NCBI RefSeq assembly: GCF_017302275.1
Contig: NZ_JAFLDR010000005.1
Location: forward strand, 62,001 to 126,000
Direction of reading: 5' to 3'
DNA length: 64,000 nucleotides
DNA from: Sulfuritalea sp.
GTDB taxonomy: Bacteria > Pseudomonadota > Gammaproteobacteria > Burkholderiales > Rhodocyclaceae
Position numbers and translations under genes: made by a program. Below the pieces are notes generated by a model, which ran no database searches, had not been told where the DNA came from, and saw only the letters and a list, made by a program, of their open reading frames with translations. Shown piece after piece: positions 1-8,556 of the stretch (within the stretch, counting starts at the first letter, position 1; every line of letters starts with the position of its first letter).

Positions 1-2
1 TG

Positions 3-323
3 GCCGTGCGGGTTCACGAGTGGCAGCATCCCTTCGGCGTGGTGCAGACCGAGGGAGTCGATATCGTTGGCTTCGAGGAAAAGCCCATAGCCCGCAGCCA
101 TATCAATGCGGGAGTCTATGCGCTTGATCCCGAGGCCCTCGCCGTGTTGAGGGAGGACGATCTCTGTGACATGCCGACCCTGTTTGAGCGTCTGCAGGCG
201 CGGGCGATGCGCACGGTGGCGTATCCGATGCACGAGCCGTGGCTGGACGTGGGAAGGCCTGAAGACTTGAAGCGCGCCATAGCCGAAACGCCGGGCGATA
301 TGAAAGCGGAACCGGGAACATAG
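3..323 (+). CDS. Sugar-1-phosphate nucleotidyltransferase, C-terminal part (PtmE-like), cut by window edge
   Basis: Only the last ~106 codons are present; the frame runs off the left edge. Visible are FGVV, a GFEEKP segment and INAGVYALDP, the sugar-phosphate-binding half of the NTP_transferase fold, then LDVGRPEDLKRA, the usual closing element. The family joins a sugar-1-phosphate to an NTP. In Campylobacter ptm loci such an enzyme (PtmE, with N-terminal CBS domains) sits beside PtmF, PtmB and PtmA, and the next three genes here match that set, so a PtmE-like role in making a GDP-linked amino-sugar precursor is inferred. Whether CBS domains are present cannot be seen. Confidence 0.8.
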   Translation, partial: AVRVHEWQHPFGVVQTEGVDIVGFEEKPIARSHINAGVYALDPEALAVLREDDLCDMPTLFERLQARAMRTVAYPMHEPWLDVGRPEDLKRAIAETPGDMKAEPGT

Positions 324-336
324 GAATATCGTCGCC

Positions 337-1386
337 ATGAAAGACGCAGAGTCAATTCGCCGCGCCCTCATCGTCGGGCAGGGAAGCATCGGCAAACGGC
401 ATCTGCGCCTCGCCAGGACCTTGATGCCTGATGTAGATATCCGTGTCCTGCGTCATCGGGACAATGAAGCGATTCCGGAATTTGCAAATGGCAGCTTTTC
501 ACGCGTGGACGACGCAATCGGTTTTGCTCCACAGCTTGCCGTTATTGCAAATCCGGCCACATTTCATCTGGGGATGGCTCAGCCACTGGCCAAGTCAGGC
601 ACGCATCTTCTGGTAGAGAAACCGCTTGCAGCGACGCTCGATGGCGTATCCCAGTTGATCGATACCTGTCGTGAACGGGGAGCCGTCCTGATGATCGGCT
701 ACAACTTGCGATTCTTGCCTTCGTTGCGGCGGTTTCGCGACTTGCTTAGCCAGAATGTAATCGGCAGGGTGCTGTCCGTCCGTTGTGAGGTCGGACAATT
801 CCTCCCATCTTGGCGTTCCGATACGGATTATCGACAGGGAGTATCGGCGCGCAGTGAACTCGGTGGGGGTGCTTTGCTTGAACTTAGTCACGAAATAGAC
901 TACTTGCGATGGATTTTCGGTGAGGTCGATTGGGTGCAGGCTGCGCTGAGCAGGCAAAGTACCCTTGAGATCGATGTCGAGGATACGGCTCACCTGGTTC
1001 TGGGTTTTGTACCAGGGGCCGATGGCCGACGACTTGTCGGAACCCTTAGCCTGGACTTTATCCGCCACGACACCACGCGAAGCTGCACGGCTATAGGTGC
1101 GGAAGGTAGCCTGCGTTGGAATGGATTGACCGGTTCGGTCGAGCGATTTGACCCAGGGGCAAGCCAGTGGAGCGAGATTTTCTGTCACCAACACCAGCGG
1201 GACGATAGCTATCTGGAAGAGTGGCAGCATTTCCTTGAATGCATCAAGGAGCGAGAGGCCCCATTGGTTGCGGGTGAGGACGGACTGCGGGCCCTGCAAA
1301 TCATTGAAGCGGCCCGACAAGCCTCAGTTTCCGGAGTACAGATGGATGTTGCAAAAAGACCGTCAGAAAATAGGATTGACGCATGA
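337..1386 (+). CDS. Gfo/Idh/MocA-family oxidoreductase (PtmF-like)
   Basis: A 349-residue NAD(P)-dependent oxidoreductase. The N-terminal Rossmann motif is VGQGSIGKRH (residues ~13-22) and the family EKP motif is at ~94-96 (LLVEKP), followed by the C-terminal Gfo/Idh/MocA beta-sheet domain. The ATG follows AGGAAT at a suitable distance. The stop overlaps the next start as ATGA, so translation is probably coupled to the cytidylyltransferase gene. By position it matches PtmF of Campylobacter flagellin-glycosylation loci; the exact sugar substrate cannot be read from sequence. Confidence 0.88.
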   Translation: MKDAESIRRALIVGQGSIGKRHLRLARTLMPDVDIRVLRHRDNEAIPEFANGSFSRVDDAIGFAPQLAVIANPATFHLGMAQPLAKSGTHLLVEKPLAATLDGVSQLIDTCRERGAVLMIGYNLRFLPSLRRFRDLLSQNVIGRVLSVRCEVGQFLPSWRSDTDYRQGVSARSELGGGALLELSHEIDYLRWIFGEVDWVQAALSRQSTLEIDVEDTAHLVLGFVPGADGRRLVGTLSLDFIRHDTTRSCTAIGAEGSLRWNGLTGSVERFDPGASQWSEIFCHQHQRDDSYLEEWQHFLECIKEREAPLVAGEDGLRALQIIEAARQASVSGVQMDVAKRPSENRIDA

Positions 1387-2075
1387 AAGCGATAGCCTTT
1401 GTTTTTGCCCGGGGTGGATCAAAGGGGTTGCCGGGGAAGAATATTCGTTGTTTGGCTGGCAAGCCGCTGATTGCGTGGGCAATAGAAAAAGCCGCAGCCG
1501 TTTCTCGCATCGACCGTGTAATTGTCTCGACGGATTCAGAAGAGATCGCAGATGTTGCACGCACTCACGGTGCGGAAGTGCCGTTCATGCGACCGGCGGA
1601 GCTGGCACAGGACAATACGCCCGAGTGGCAGGTTTGGCGCCACGCTCTGAACTACCTGAAAGAGTCAACGGGCAGCTATCCAGGGGCTCTGGTTTCAGTT
1701 CCCGCCACTGCGCCGTTGAGGGCGGTGGAAGATCTGGAGCGCTGTCTGGATGAGTATGAGAAGGGAGGGGTGGACGCAGTTATTACGGTTACCGATGCCC
1801 ATCGAAGTCCCTACTTCAATATGGTGAAGTTGCAGAATGATGGATGCGTCGGTCTGGTTATCCCTCCTGTCGGATCGGTATTCCGTCGCCAGGACGCTCC
1901 GGTCGTTTTCGATGTTACAACCGTGGCTTATGTGGTCCGGCCGGAGTTTGTGATGACCAAAAATGGAATTTTCGAAGGCCTGATTCGCCATGTGCATGTT
2001 CCGATCGAGCGCGCGCTGGATATAGACACCCCGCTTGATTTCAGGATTGCAGAGTGCCTGATGGCGTCACGTTAA
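1383..2075 (+). CDS. CMP-acylneuraminate (nonulosonate) cytidylyltransferase family protein
   Basis: A 230-residue protein with the diagnostic N-terminal CTP-binding motif ARGGSKGLPGKNI (residues ~8-20), the STDSEEIADVA segment and the PATAPLR block of NeuA/PtmB/LegF enzymes. These activate sialic, legionaminic or pseudaminic acid with CTP. It overlaps the upstream gene by 4 nt. The PtmB-like setting points to a legionaminic-type acid, but no nonulosonate synthase (NeuB/LegI) or hydrolysing epimerase lies in the window, so those would have to be upstream. The substrate is inference; the family call is secure. Confidence 0.9.
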   Translation: MKAIAFVFARGGSKGLPGKNIRCLAGKPLIAWAIEKAAAVSRIDRVIVSTDSEEIADVARTHGAEVPFMRPAELAQDNTPEWQVWRHALNYLKESTGSYPGALVSVPATAPLRAVEDLERCLDEYEKGGVDAVITVTDAHRSPYFNMVKLQNDGCVGLVIPPVGSVFRRQDAPVVFDVTTVAYVVRPEFVMTKNGIFEGLIRHVHVPIERALDIDTPLDFRIAECLMASR

Positions 2076-2085
2076 GGAATCGCGC

Positions 2086-2889
2086 ATGCTGACCATAGAA
2101 AAACTGATGAATCTGCAGGGCAGGCAAGTCTTGGTCACTGGGGCTGCCGGGGGGATCGGAAGAGTTATTGCTCACACGCTTGCGGAATTGGGCGCCGATT
2201 TGCTGCTGGTTGATCTTCCCGGCGCAAGTTATGCCGAACTGACTGAAGAGATCGAGGGGAGGTGGGGCGTGCGGGTTCGTACGTTCAATTGCGATCTGGA
2301 ATTGCAGGAGGATCGCGCCCGATTGATCGACAGCGTCGTCCGGCAAGGTGCCGGCCTTGATGTACTGATCAATAACGCTGCCTTTGTCGGGACCACTGGT
2401 CTGCAGGGTTGGGGTACTGCCTTTGAGCAGCAGACGGTGGAGACATGGCGCAGGGCGCTGGAGGTCAATCTCACGGCTGCTTTCGACTTGTCGAAGGGAC
2501 TGCTCCACCTGCTGAAACAGAGCAAGGGTGGAAGCATCATCAACCTTTCATCGATCTACGGATCGTATGGTCCCGACTACAGTCTTTACGACGACACGTC
2601 CATGGGCAACCCGGCGGCATATGCCGCGTCGAAAGGCGGGTTGATACAACTTACGCGTTGGCTTGCCACGACTATGGCGCCACAGGTGCGGGTGAACGCC
2701 ATTTCGCCCGGCGGTGTCTTCCGTAACCAGCCCGAGGCTTTCGTCAAGCGCTATGAAGCACGAACTCCCCTCAAGCGAATGGCCACCGAAGACGATTTCC
2801 GCGGAGCCATCGCATACCTGGCCAGCGACTTGTCTTGCTATGTTACCGGCCAGAACCTAGCGGTTGATGGTGGTTGGGGTATCTGGTGA
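2086..2889 (+). CDS. Short-chain dehydrogenase/reductase (PtmA-like)
   Basis: A 267-residue classical SDR. It has the cofactor motif TGAAGGIG (residues ~18-25), an INNAA motif, a catalytic Ser in LSSIYGSYG and Tyr/Lys in AYAASKGG. The C-terminal TGQNLAVDGGWGIW is typical of the family. The stretch between the catalytic Ser and Tyr is longer than usual (GPDYSLYDDTSMGNP), as in sugar-modifying PtmA-type SDRs. The ATG follows AAGGA. With the three upstream genes it completes a ptmE-F-B-A-like block that probably prepares an amino-sugar precursor of a nonulosonic acid. Confidence 0.87.
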   Translation: MLTIEKLMNLQGRQVLVTGAAGGIGRVIAHTLAELGADLLLVDLPGASYAELTEEIEGRWGVRVRTFNCDLELQEDRARLIDSVVRQGAGLDVLINNAAFVGTTGLQGWGTAFEQQTVETWRRALEVNLTAAFDLSKGLLHLLKQSKGGSIINLSSIYGSYGPDYSLYDDTSMGNPAAYAASKGGLIQLTRWLATTMAPQVRVNAISPGGVFRNQPEAFVKRYEARTPLKRMATEDDFRGAIAYLASDLSCYVTGQNLAVDGGWGIW

Positions 2890-2957
2890 GAAGTAGGCTT
2901 GCCATATATTGAGCGGTTGCGCGACTTCCAGTGCGGGTGCGTGTCGCGCCATGCAAG

Positions 2958-4544
2958 ATGACCATCAACAGTAACCACAGCTTCCTTGCGTTCGGCCGCG
3001 AAATCGAAAATGCGAAGCTTTGGCTCCAATCGAGGCTGTTTGCGGCCTGCGGTTATTCATCCGGGATGCTGGTCGATCGACTGATGCAACGACTGATTGA
3101 ACTCAGCCTGACTCCCTATGCCGTAGCGGTGATGGCGCTTTGCAGTACGGCAGCAGACAGCTTTCCATCTACCGGTTCGCGCATTCAGTGCGGACGTGCG
3201 TCCCTGGAACTGGGGACTGGCGCCGTTCGCGTTTCCTTGACGCAACTGCTGGCCAATCAGATGGATTTCCTGCTTCACTGGGGATTTTGTCTGGGGGCCA
3301 TCTTGTTCCCGACCAGAGCGGCTGCAACCCGTCAGCCTGCCGTCCTTGTGTTCGGAGTCGGGATGGAAAGCCTGTTCGCGAACGGGAGCGACGAAAGATT
3401 CGTAGCCTATTGCCGGCGCGGTCCGATTGAACCGCTTGCAAATGCGAAGCGGCTGTTGATTCAATGTTCGATCCGCGAGGCCGTGTCGACGCGCACCGAG
3501 TTTGCCTATTGCGCCCGGCCCCTGATCAGCCTCCTGCGTTGCTCGCGATTGGGGCTGTTTGCGAGGCTTGCCCTGGCGCAAAAGCACCTTGTGTTTTTGT
3601 TCCAGTATTTAGTCGCCGTCATTCGGTTACCCGCGCTCTCCCTGCTGGGCAAGGACTTCGCCTATAGCGCGATCTCATTTGGTCTTGATCGAATTGGCCT
3701 GATAGAGGCAATCGTTTTCACCACCTCCAACTACAACAGCCAGCCGCTCTGGGTCCGGGGATTGCCGAATACGAAGCTGCACCTGGTCTGGTACGCACAG
3801 AACTTCAAGCCCGTTAGCTACGCCGCAGATTCGGTGGGGTCAGAGATTCCCTGCGCGCGATGGGTTCGAGTCGATACGCATTGGGTGTGGACCCGGACTT
3901 TTGGCGACTATCTCAGGACATTGGGACACCGCGGAGCAATCGAAGTGGTGGGACCGATAGTCTGGTACCTGCCGGAATCCGGGACCCCGTCATCAAGCAG
4001 CATTGATATCGTCGTATTTGATATCTCGCCCTTTAGCGACGACGTTGCATTGCATGCGGGCGGATACATCTCCAACTACAATAATGTCGACAATCTGAGC
4101 GCGTTCATCGCCGATGTCACTGCTTTGCGGCCGAGGCTGGAAGCGATCCTGCAGAAGACGGTTTTGTTGCGCCTGAAGACCAAACGGGGCTACAACGCAA
4201 TTTACGACAAGACGTATTTCGACCACCTGGACCAACTGAATTCCTCGGGCGTCATTTCCCTTGTCGAACACTCAAGCAACATCTATTCATTGATATCCGG
4301 CAGCCATCTGGCTGTCGTATACCCTTTCAGTTCGCCGGCATACATAGCCGATGCACTGGATGTCCCGGCGATCTACTACGATCCGACGCAGTCCATTGTT
4401 GAACAGAATTTCGGCGATGCTCCTTCGCTGGTCCGTTTCGCCAACTGCCCGGCGGACCTGCTGAACACTGCAGTCGTCGCGATACGGGAGGTCCTGGCGA
4501 AACGTGCGATGCAATATGCTGCCGCGGGCGATCATGGAAAATGA
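2958..4544 (+). CDS. Large polysaccharide-biosynthesis protein with PFTS-like motif, putative glycosyltransferase
   Basis: About 528 residues with no domain I can place firmly. The second half carries features of the PFTS-motif polysaccharide proteins: HLVWYAQNFKPVSY, then VDTHWVWTRTFGDYL, and near residue 455 VVYPFSSPAYIADALDVP, where PFSS stands in for PFTS. The final fold resembles the nucleotide-sugar-binding half of GT-B enzymes, so it may be an unclassified glycosyltransferase acting in the cytoplasm. The frame is open from a GTG at 2931; ATG 2958 is preferred but has no strong ribosome-binding site. The gap from the preceding gene (~70 nt) is larger than usual in this operon. Confidence 0.6.
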   Translation: MTINSNHSFLAFGREIENAKLWLQSRLFAACGYSSGMLVDRLMQRLIELSLTPYAVAVMALCSTAADSFPSTGSRIQCGRASLELGTGAVRVSLTQLLANQMDFLLHWGFCLGAILFPTRAAATRQPAVLVFGVGMESLFANGSDERFVAYCRRGPIEPLANAKRLLIQCSIREAVSTRTEFAYCARPLISLLRCSRLGLFARLALAQKHLVFLFQYLVAVIRLPALSLLGKDFAYSAISFGLDRIGLIEAIVFTTSNYNSQPLWVRGLPNTKLHLVWYAQNFKPVSYAADSVGSEIPCARWVRVDTHWVWTRTFGDYLRTLGHRGAIEVVGPIVWYLPESGTPSSSSIDIVVFDISPFSDDVALHAGGYISNYNNVDNLSAFIADVTALRPRLEAILQKTVLLRLKTKRGYNAIYDKTYFDHLDQLNSSGVISLVEHSSNIYSLISGSHLAVVYPFSSPAYIADALDVPAIYYDPTQSIVEQNFGDAPSLVRFANCPADLLNTAVVAIREVLAKRAMQYAAAGDHGK

Positions 4545-5283
4545 AGGGCAGCGGCTTGCCGCAAGTCGCATGACTGCATCATCAGGGACCGATCCGAAAC
4601 CGAATGTCGTGGTCTGTCCAACAGGCAGGGAGTGGGCTGAGATGGCTGCGGCAGTGATAGGCTCTTCCGTTGACGCGGTGATTGCTGGAAGGGGCGCCTG
4701 TTCCCTGATGCTCACCGGGGGGAAAACCGCCGAGGGCCTTTATAATCATTGGTTCAGGTTCTCGCTACTGCCAAGGCAGGGCATGCGGTACTTTTTCGGG
4801 GATGAGCGTTGCGTCCCCCCGGAGCACAGGGATAGCAACTTCGGCTTGGTAATGAGGACATTGTTCGCAAACGAGAGACCTTCCGGTGCCTGCGTGAGCC
4901 GTATGGAGGCCGACGATCCGGATCGGGAGGCCGCAGCGACGAGATACGAGGCATTGCTTCCAGAACAGATTGACATCCTTTTGTTGGGAATGGGAACTGA
5001 CGGCCATGTCGCTTCCCTGTTTCCCTATAGCGAGGCCTTGCGTACGACGGAGCGGACCGTGCTGCCGGTGCAGGGCCCGGATGCAGGGCATCCGCGCTTG
5101 AGCATTACGGGCAGGGTCGTCGCCAATGCCGAAACCGTCTTCCTCTTGGCGACTGGCGAAGACAAGGGTCGGGTGCTGGCCGAGGCAATGAAATCCCCGC
5201 GTGACGTCATGTCGCTGCCGGTGCGCATGGCATTGAACGCGACCTGGTTGCTGGATGAGGCGGCTGCAGGGCAGATCCGCTAG
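4534..5283 (+). CDS. 6-phosphogluconolactonase-like protein (glucosamine-6-phosphate isomerase superfamily)
   Basis: About 249 residues from ATG 4534; GTG 4504, ATG 4516 and ATG 4570 are alternatives and none has a clear Shine-Dalgarno. It shows LTGGKTAEGLY, the FGDERCVPPEHRDSN block and LLLGMGTDGHVASLFP, all characteristic of DevB/Pgl lactonases. The family hydrolyses 6-phosphogluconolactone; superfamily relatives isomerise amino-sugar phosphates. It overlaps the end of the PFTS-like gene by 11 nt and sits inside a glycan operon, so a housekeeping pentose-phosphate role is not certain. A lactonase paired with the PtmF/PtmA-like dehydrogenases, which could generate lactone intermediates, is a reasonable inference. 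Confidence 0.75.
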   Translation: MENEGQRLAASRMTASSGTDPKPNVVVCPTGREWAEMAAAVIGSSVDAVIAGRGACSLMLTGGKTAEGLYNHWFRFSLLPRQGMRYFFGDERCVPPEHRDSNFGLVMRTLFANERPSGACVSRMEADDPDREAAATRYEALLPEQIDILLLGMGTDGHVASLFPYSEALRTTERTVLPVQGPDAGHPRLSITGRVVANAETVFLLATGEDKGRVLAEAMKSPRDVMSLPVRMALNATWLLDEAAAGQIR

Positions 5284-6148
5284 AAAATTCTCCAAAAGGC
5301 GCGACAGTTTGAAAAAGCTCATCAAGGCGGGCATCAAACAATTGATCGATTGGTCGGTTGCCCTCATGGGGAAGACGATTCCCGGGCGCTACGTCTATGC
5401 CCGGATTGTCGGCGAAGCGATGAATCGAACTCGGAGGTCAAGCCATCAGGGTACGAGCCTGAGTTTTGCCGTACCCAATGCGCTCAATCAATACCGCGTC
5501 GAGACCTTTTCCACAAAGGAACCGGAGACACTGGAATGGATTGACGGAATTCCCGAGGGTTCGGTACTCTGGGATATCGGGGCGAACGTCGGCCTTTACG
5601 CGTGCTATGCGGCCAAGCACCGCAATTGCAGGGTTTTTGCTTTCGAGCCGTCGGTCTTCAACCTTGAACTGCTGGCGCGCAATGTGTTCTTGAACGGCTT
5701 GACCGAACGGATAACTCTGGTACCGTTGCCGCTGTCAGACGGACTGGCGGTCAGTACGCTTAACATGACCACCACCGAATGGGGCGGCGCGTTGTCGAGT
5801 TTTGGTCAGGAGTACGGTCATGACGGACAGGTCATGCACCAGGTATTCAAGTTCCCGACCATAGGTCTTTCGATGGTCGATGCGGTCGAACTGCTCAGGA
5901 TTCCCCACCCAGACTATATAAAGATGGACGTCGACGGCATCGAACACCTGATTCTCAAGGGCGGGCTACCTTTGCTGAAGACCATAAGAGGCATCCTGAT
6001 CGAGATAAATGACAGCTTCAAGGCGCAGGCCAATGATTCGAGCATGTACTTGCAGCAGTCGGGGCTTTCGCTGCGCGAAAAGCGGCATGCGGAAGAGTTT
6101 GACACCGGCATGGCCCAATACACCTTCAATCAGATATGGGTCAGATAG
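5255..6148 (+). CDS. FkbM-family SAM-dependent methyltransferase
   Basis: Up to 297 residues. The SAM site is VLWDIGANVGLYACYAA (residues ~107-123) followed by VFAFEPSVFNLELLARN and the catalytic-region motif YIKMDVDGIEHLILKGG, all hallmarks of FkbM O-methyltransferases. Such genes commonly sit in polysaccharide loci and methylate sugars. ATG 5255 would overlap the lactonase-like gene by 29 nt. An in-frame TTG at 5309 follows AAAAGGCG and gives an N-terminus beginning MKKLIKAGIKQ, which looks more natural, so the true start may be 5309. Acceptor sugar unknown. Confidence 0.85.
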   Translation: MRRLQGRSARKFSKRRDSLKKLIKAGIKQLIDWSVALMGKTIPGRYVYARIVGEAMNRTRRSSHQGTSLSFAVPNALNQYRVETFSTKEPETLEWIDGIPEGSVLWDIGANVGLYACYAAKHRNCRVFAFEPSVFNLELLARNVFLNGLTERITLVPLPLSDGLAVSTLNMTTTEWGGALSSFGQEYGHDGQVMHQVFKFPTIGLSMVDAVELLRIPHPDYIKMDVDGIEHLILKGGLPLLKTIRGILIEINDSFKAQANDSSMYLQQSGLSLREKRHAEEFDTGMAQYTFNQIWVR

Positions 6149-6186
6149 CGATGCCCCTGTCTCCATCGGACGCGAATTGAGGAATC

Positions 6187-7233
6187 ATGCCTAGCGTGAA
6201 AGTTGGAATCGCAGGGTTCGGAGTGGTGGGCAGACGGCGCAGGGACTGCATCGAGCGGCACCCGCACATGCAGGTGGTGGCAGTCTGCGACCAGGCCTTT
6301 GACGGGGAAGGAATGCTTCCCGACGGCACCCGGTATTTCCGGGACTACCGCCGTTTGCTGGAGGAAGGCCTTGATGCGCTGATTGTCTGCCTGACGAATG
6401 ACATCGCCGCAGACGTGACGATCGCCGGCCTCGAATCCGGCTTGCACGTATTTTGCGAAAAGCCACCCGGGCGCAGCGTCGAGGACATCGTACGGGTCAT
6501 CGCGCACGAGCGCCGCCATCCCTCGCTGAAGCTGATGTATGGCTTCAATCACCGTTACCACGAGTCGGTGCAGGAGTCCCTCGCCATCATGCGTTCCGGG
6601 GAACTCGGCAAGGTCATTAATATGCGTGGCGTGTATGGCAAGGCCAAGCTCATCACCTTCAACCAGCCGGATTGGCGCACTAAACGTGAAATTGCCGGGG
6701 GTGGCGTACTGCTTGACCAAGGGATTCACATGGTCGACCTGATGCGGCTGCTGGGCGGCGATTTCACCGAGGTGCACAGCTTCATTTCAAACAGCCATTG
6801 GGGCTACGACGTTGAAGACAATGCCTACGCACTGATGCGAACCGCCGAAGGCGTGGTCGGCATGCTCAATTCCTCTGCCACCCAGTGGCGCCACCGCTTC
6901 CATCTCGACATCAATCTGGACCGGGGCAGCCTGATTCTTGGCGGCATTCTTTCCGGTACAAAGAGCTATGGCGCAGAGACATTGACCGTGGTACGCGCCG
7001 ACCCCGACAATGATCGCGGCGATCCGAAGGAGGTCATCACCCGCTACAACCGGGACCCGTCCTGGGATGAGGAGATGCGAGCATTTGCCGACTCCGTGTT
7101 GAACGGCAAGCCGGTACAAAGCGGTACTTCGGACGATGCGCTGCGTACCATGCAGCTGGTCTTCAAGATCTATCACGCCGATTCAGCCTGGCGCAAGGCA
7201 TACAACATTCAAGACCCTGACATCCATGAATAA
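6187..7233 (+). CDS. Gfo/Idh/MocA-family oxidoreductase, first gene of the cyclase cassette
   Basis: A 348-residue NAD(P)-dependent sugar or cyclitol oxidoreductase. Motifs are GIAGFGVVGRRR near the N-terminus, FCEKPPGR (EKP motif, residues ~95-97) and GGGVLLDQGIHMVDLMR in the C-terminal domain, the Gly-rich/His motif typical of the family. GAGGAATC precedes the ATG. The stop overlaps the next ATG (7226) by 8 nt. It begins a seven-gene run with gaps of at most ~20 nt up to 12785, which suggests one pathway. Inositol-type dehydrogenases belong to this family, consistent with a cyclitol hypothesis but not proof. Confidence 0.87.
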   Translation: MPSVKVGIAGFGVVGRRRRDCIERHPHMQVVAVCDQAFDGEGMLPDGTRYFRDYRRLLEEGLDALIVCLTNDIAADVTIAGLESGLHVFCEKPPGRSVEDIVRVIAHERRHPSLKLMYGFNHRYHESVQESLAIMRSGELGKVINMRGVYGKAKLITFNQPDWRTKREIAGGGVLLDQGIHMVDLMRLLGGDFTEVHSFISNSHWGYDVEDNAYALMRTAEGVVGMLNSSATQWRHRFHLDINLDRGSLILGGILSGTKSYGAETLTVVRADPDNDRGDPKEVITRYNRDPSWDEEMRAFADSVLNGKPVQSGTSDDALRTMQLVFKIYHADSAWRKAYNIQDPDIHE

Positions 7234-7837
7234 CATCGACCGCTTCTTTTCTCCCGACCCCGCTGCATTCGCCGACGCCTACATCAAGTACCTGCAATCG
7301 GTTCTGGAAGGCATCGAGGTCAAGGAAATTGCGCGCTTCGTCGAAACCCTGTTGGAGGCACGCGAGCGCGGATCCACCGTTTTCTTCGTCGGCAACGGTG
7401 GCAGTGCCGCGACGGCAAGCCACTTCGCCAACGACCTGGCGTTCGGTACCAACGACTATGAGAAGCCATTTCGCGTCATCAGCCTGACCGACAACGTTCC
7501 GGTACTCACGGCCTTGGGCAACGATCTCGGCTACGAGGAGATCTTCGTTCGGCAACTGCGGGTATTGGGTCGCCCGGGCGACGTACTGGTTGGCATTTCG
7601 GCCTCCGGCAATTCGCCAAACCTGGTCCGGACATTCGACTACGCAAACTCGGCGGGGATCAAAACCGTCGCGATTACCGCCTTTGACGGTGGCAGGATCA
7701 AGGCGATGGCGAGCGAGGGAATCCACGTGCCGACCGGGCCAAAGGAGTACGGGCCTGCCGAGGATGCGCACATGGTTCTTGATCATCTGGTCGGTGCCTA
7801 TTTGATGCGGTATGTGAAAGCAGGCGGAAAGCCCTGA
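7226..7837 (+). CDS. SIS-domain sugar-phosphate isomerase (GmhA-like)
   Basis: A 203-residue single SIS-domain protein. FFVGNGGSAATASHFANDL (residues ~53-71) is the sugar-phosphate loop shared with phosphoheptose isomerase GmhA and DiaA; VLVGISASGNSPNLVR is the second phosphate-binding motif, and AEDAHMVLDHLVG matches the C-terminal helix. GmhA converts sedoheptulose 7-phosphate to a heptose 7-phosphate. The ATG lies 8 nt inside the preceding gene; the next gene starts 2 nt after the stop. Beside an AroB-like cyclase, a ketose phosphate substrate is attractive but inferred. Confidence 0.85.
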   Translation: MNNIDRFFSPDPAAFADAYIKYLQSVLEGIEVKEIARFVETLLEARERGSTVFFVGNGGSAATASHFANDLAFGTNDYEKPFRVISLTDNVPVLTALGNDLGYEEIFVRQLRVLGRPGDVLVGISASGNSPNLVRTFDYANSAGIKTVAITAFDGGRIKAMASEGIHVPTGPKEYGPAEDAHMVLDHLVGAYLMRYVKAGGKP

Positions 7838-7839
7838 CC

Positions 7840-8556
7840 ATGCGTTTTGCCGGCAAGAAGGTTTTCGTCACAGGGGCCTCGCGGGGGATAGGAAACGCAA
7901 TCGCCGCGATGTTCCGAACCGAGGGCGCGACGGTGACGGGAACCCGCACCGCGCTGGGTGCGGAGGGCAAGGATGCTTGTGACGAATGGGTGCTGGCCGA
8001 TTTCTCGGACCTTGCACAGATTCGCAGCTGCGCCGAATTCGTGCGACAGACGGAACCCGATGTGCTCGTGAACAACGCAGGAATTAACCGAATCGCTCCA
8101 TTCGCCGAAATCGATCCGGACGATTTCCAGCGTATCCAGCAAGTGAACGTGTTTGCCCCTTTCCTTCTATGTCGGTCGGCGCTTCCGGCCATGGCTCGCA
8201 AGCGCTGGGGCCGGATAGTGAACGTCTCGTCCATCTGGGGAAAGATCAGCAAGGCGCAGCGTGCATCCTATTCCGCCAGCAAGTTCGCCCTGGACGGAAT
8301 GACCGTGGCGCTCGCCGCCGAGTACTCCGCCCATGGCGTGCTTGCCAATTGCGTGGCGCCAGGCTTCATCGATACCGACCTGACGCGGCGGGTGCTCGGG
8401 GACAAAGGAATCCAGGCTCTGATTCCAGCGATACCGTCGCAACGCCTTGGCCGGATAGACGAGATTGCCCGGACGGTTCTTTGGCTTTCGAGCGAGGAAA
8501 ACACCTACCTGACCGGCCAGAACATCGCCGTGGATGGGGGTTTCAGTCGTGTCTGA
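7840..8556 (+). CDS. SDR-family oxidoreductase (FabG-like fold)
   Basis: A 238-residue classical SDR with VTGASRGIGNAIA (cofactor loop), LVNNAGIN, catalytic Ser in VNVSSIWG, and Tyr-x3-Lys in ASYSASKFALDG. The C-terminal YLTGQNIAVDGGFSRV is canonical. It resembles FabG-type reductases, but between a SIS isomerase and a sugar-phosphate cyclase it most likely oxidises or reduces a sugar or cyclitol rather than an acyl-ACP. It starts 2 nt after the upstream stop, and the following gene's probable GTG start overlaps its end. Confidence 0.87.
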   Translation: MRFAGKKVFVTGASRGIGNAIAAMFRTEGATVTGTRTALGAEGKDACDEWVLADFSDLAQIRSCAEFVRQTEPDVLVNNAGINRIAPFAEIDPDDFQRIQQVNVFAPFLLCRSALPAMARKRWGRIVNVSSIWGKISKAQRASYSASKFALDGMTVALAAEYSAHGVLANCVAPGFIDTDLTRRVLGDKGIQALIPAIPSQRLGRIDEIARTVLWLSSEENTYLTGQNIAVDGGFSRV

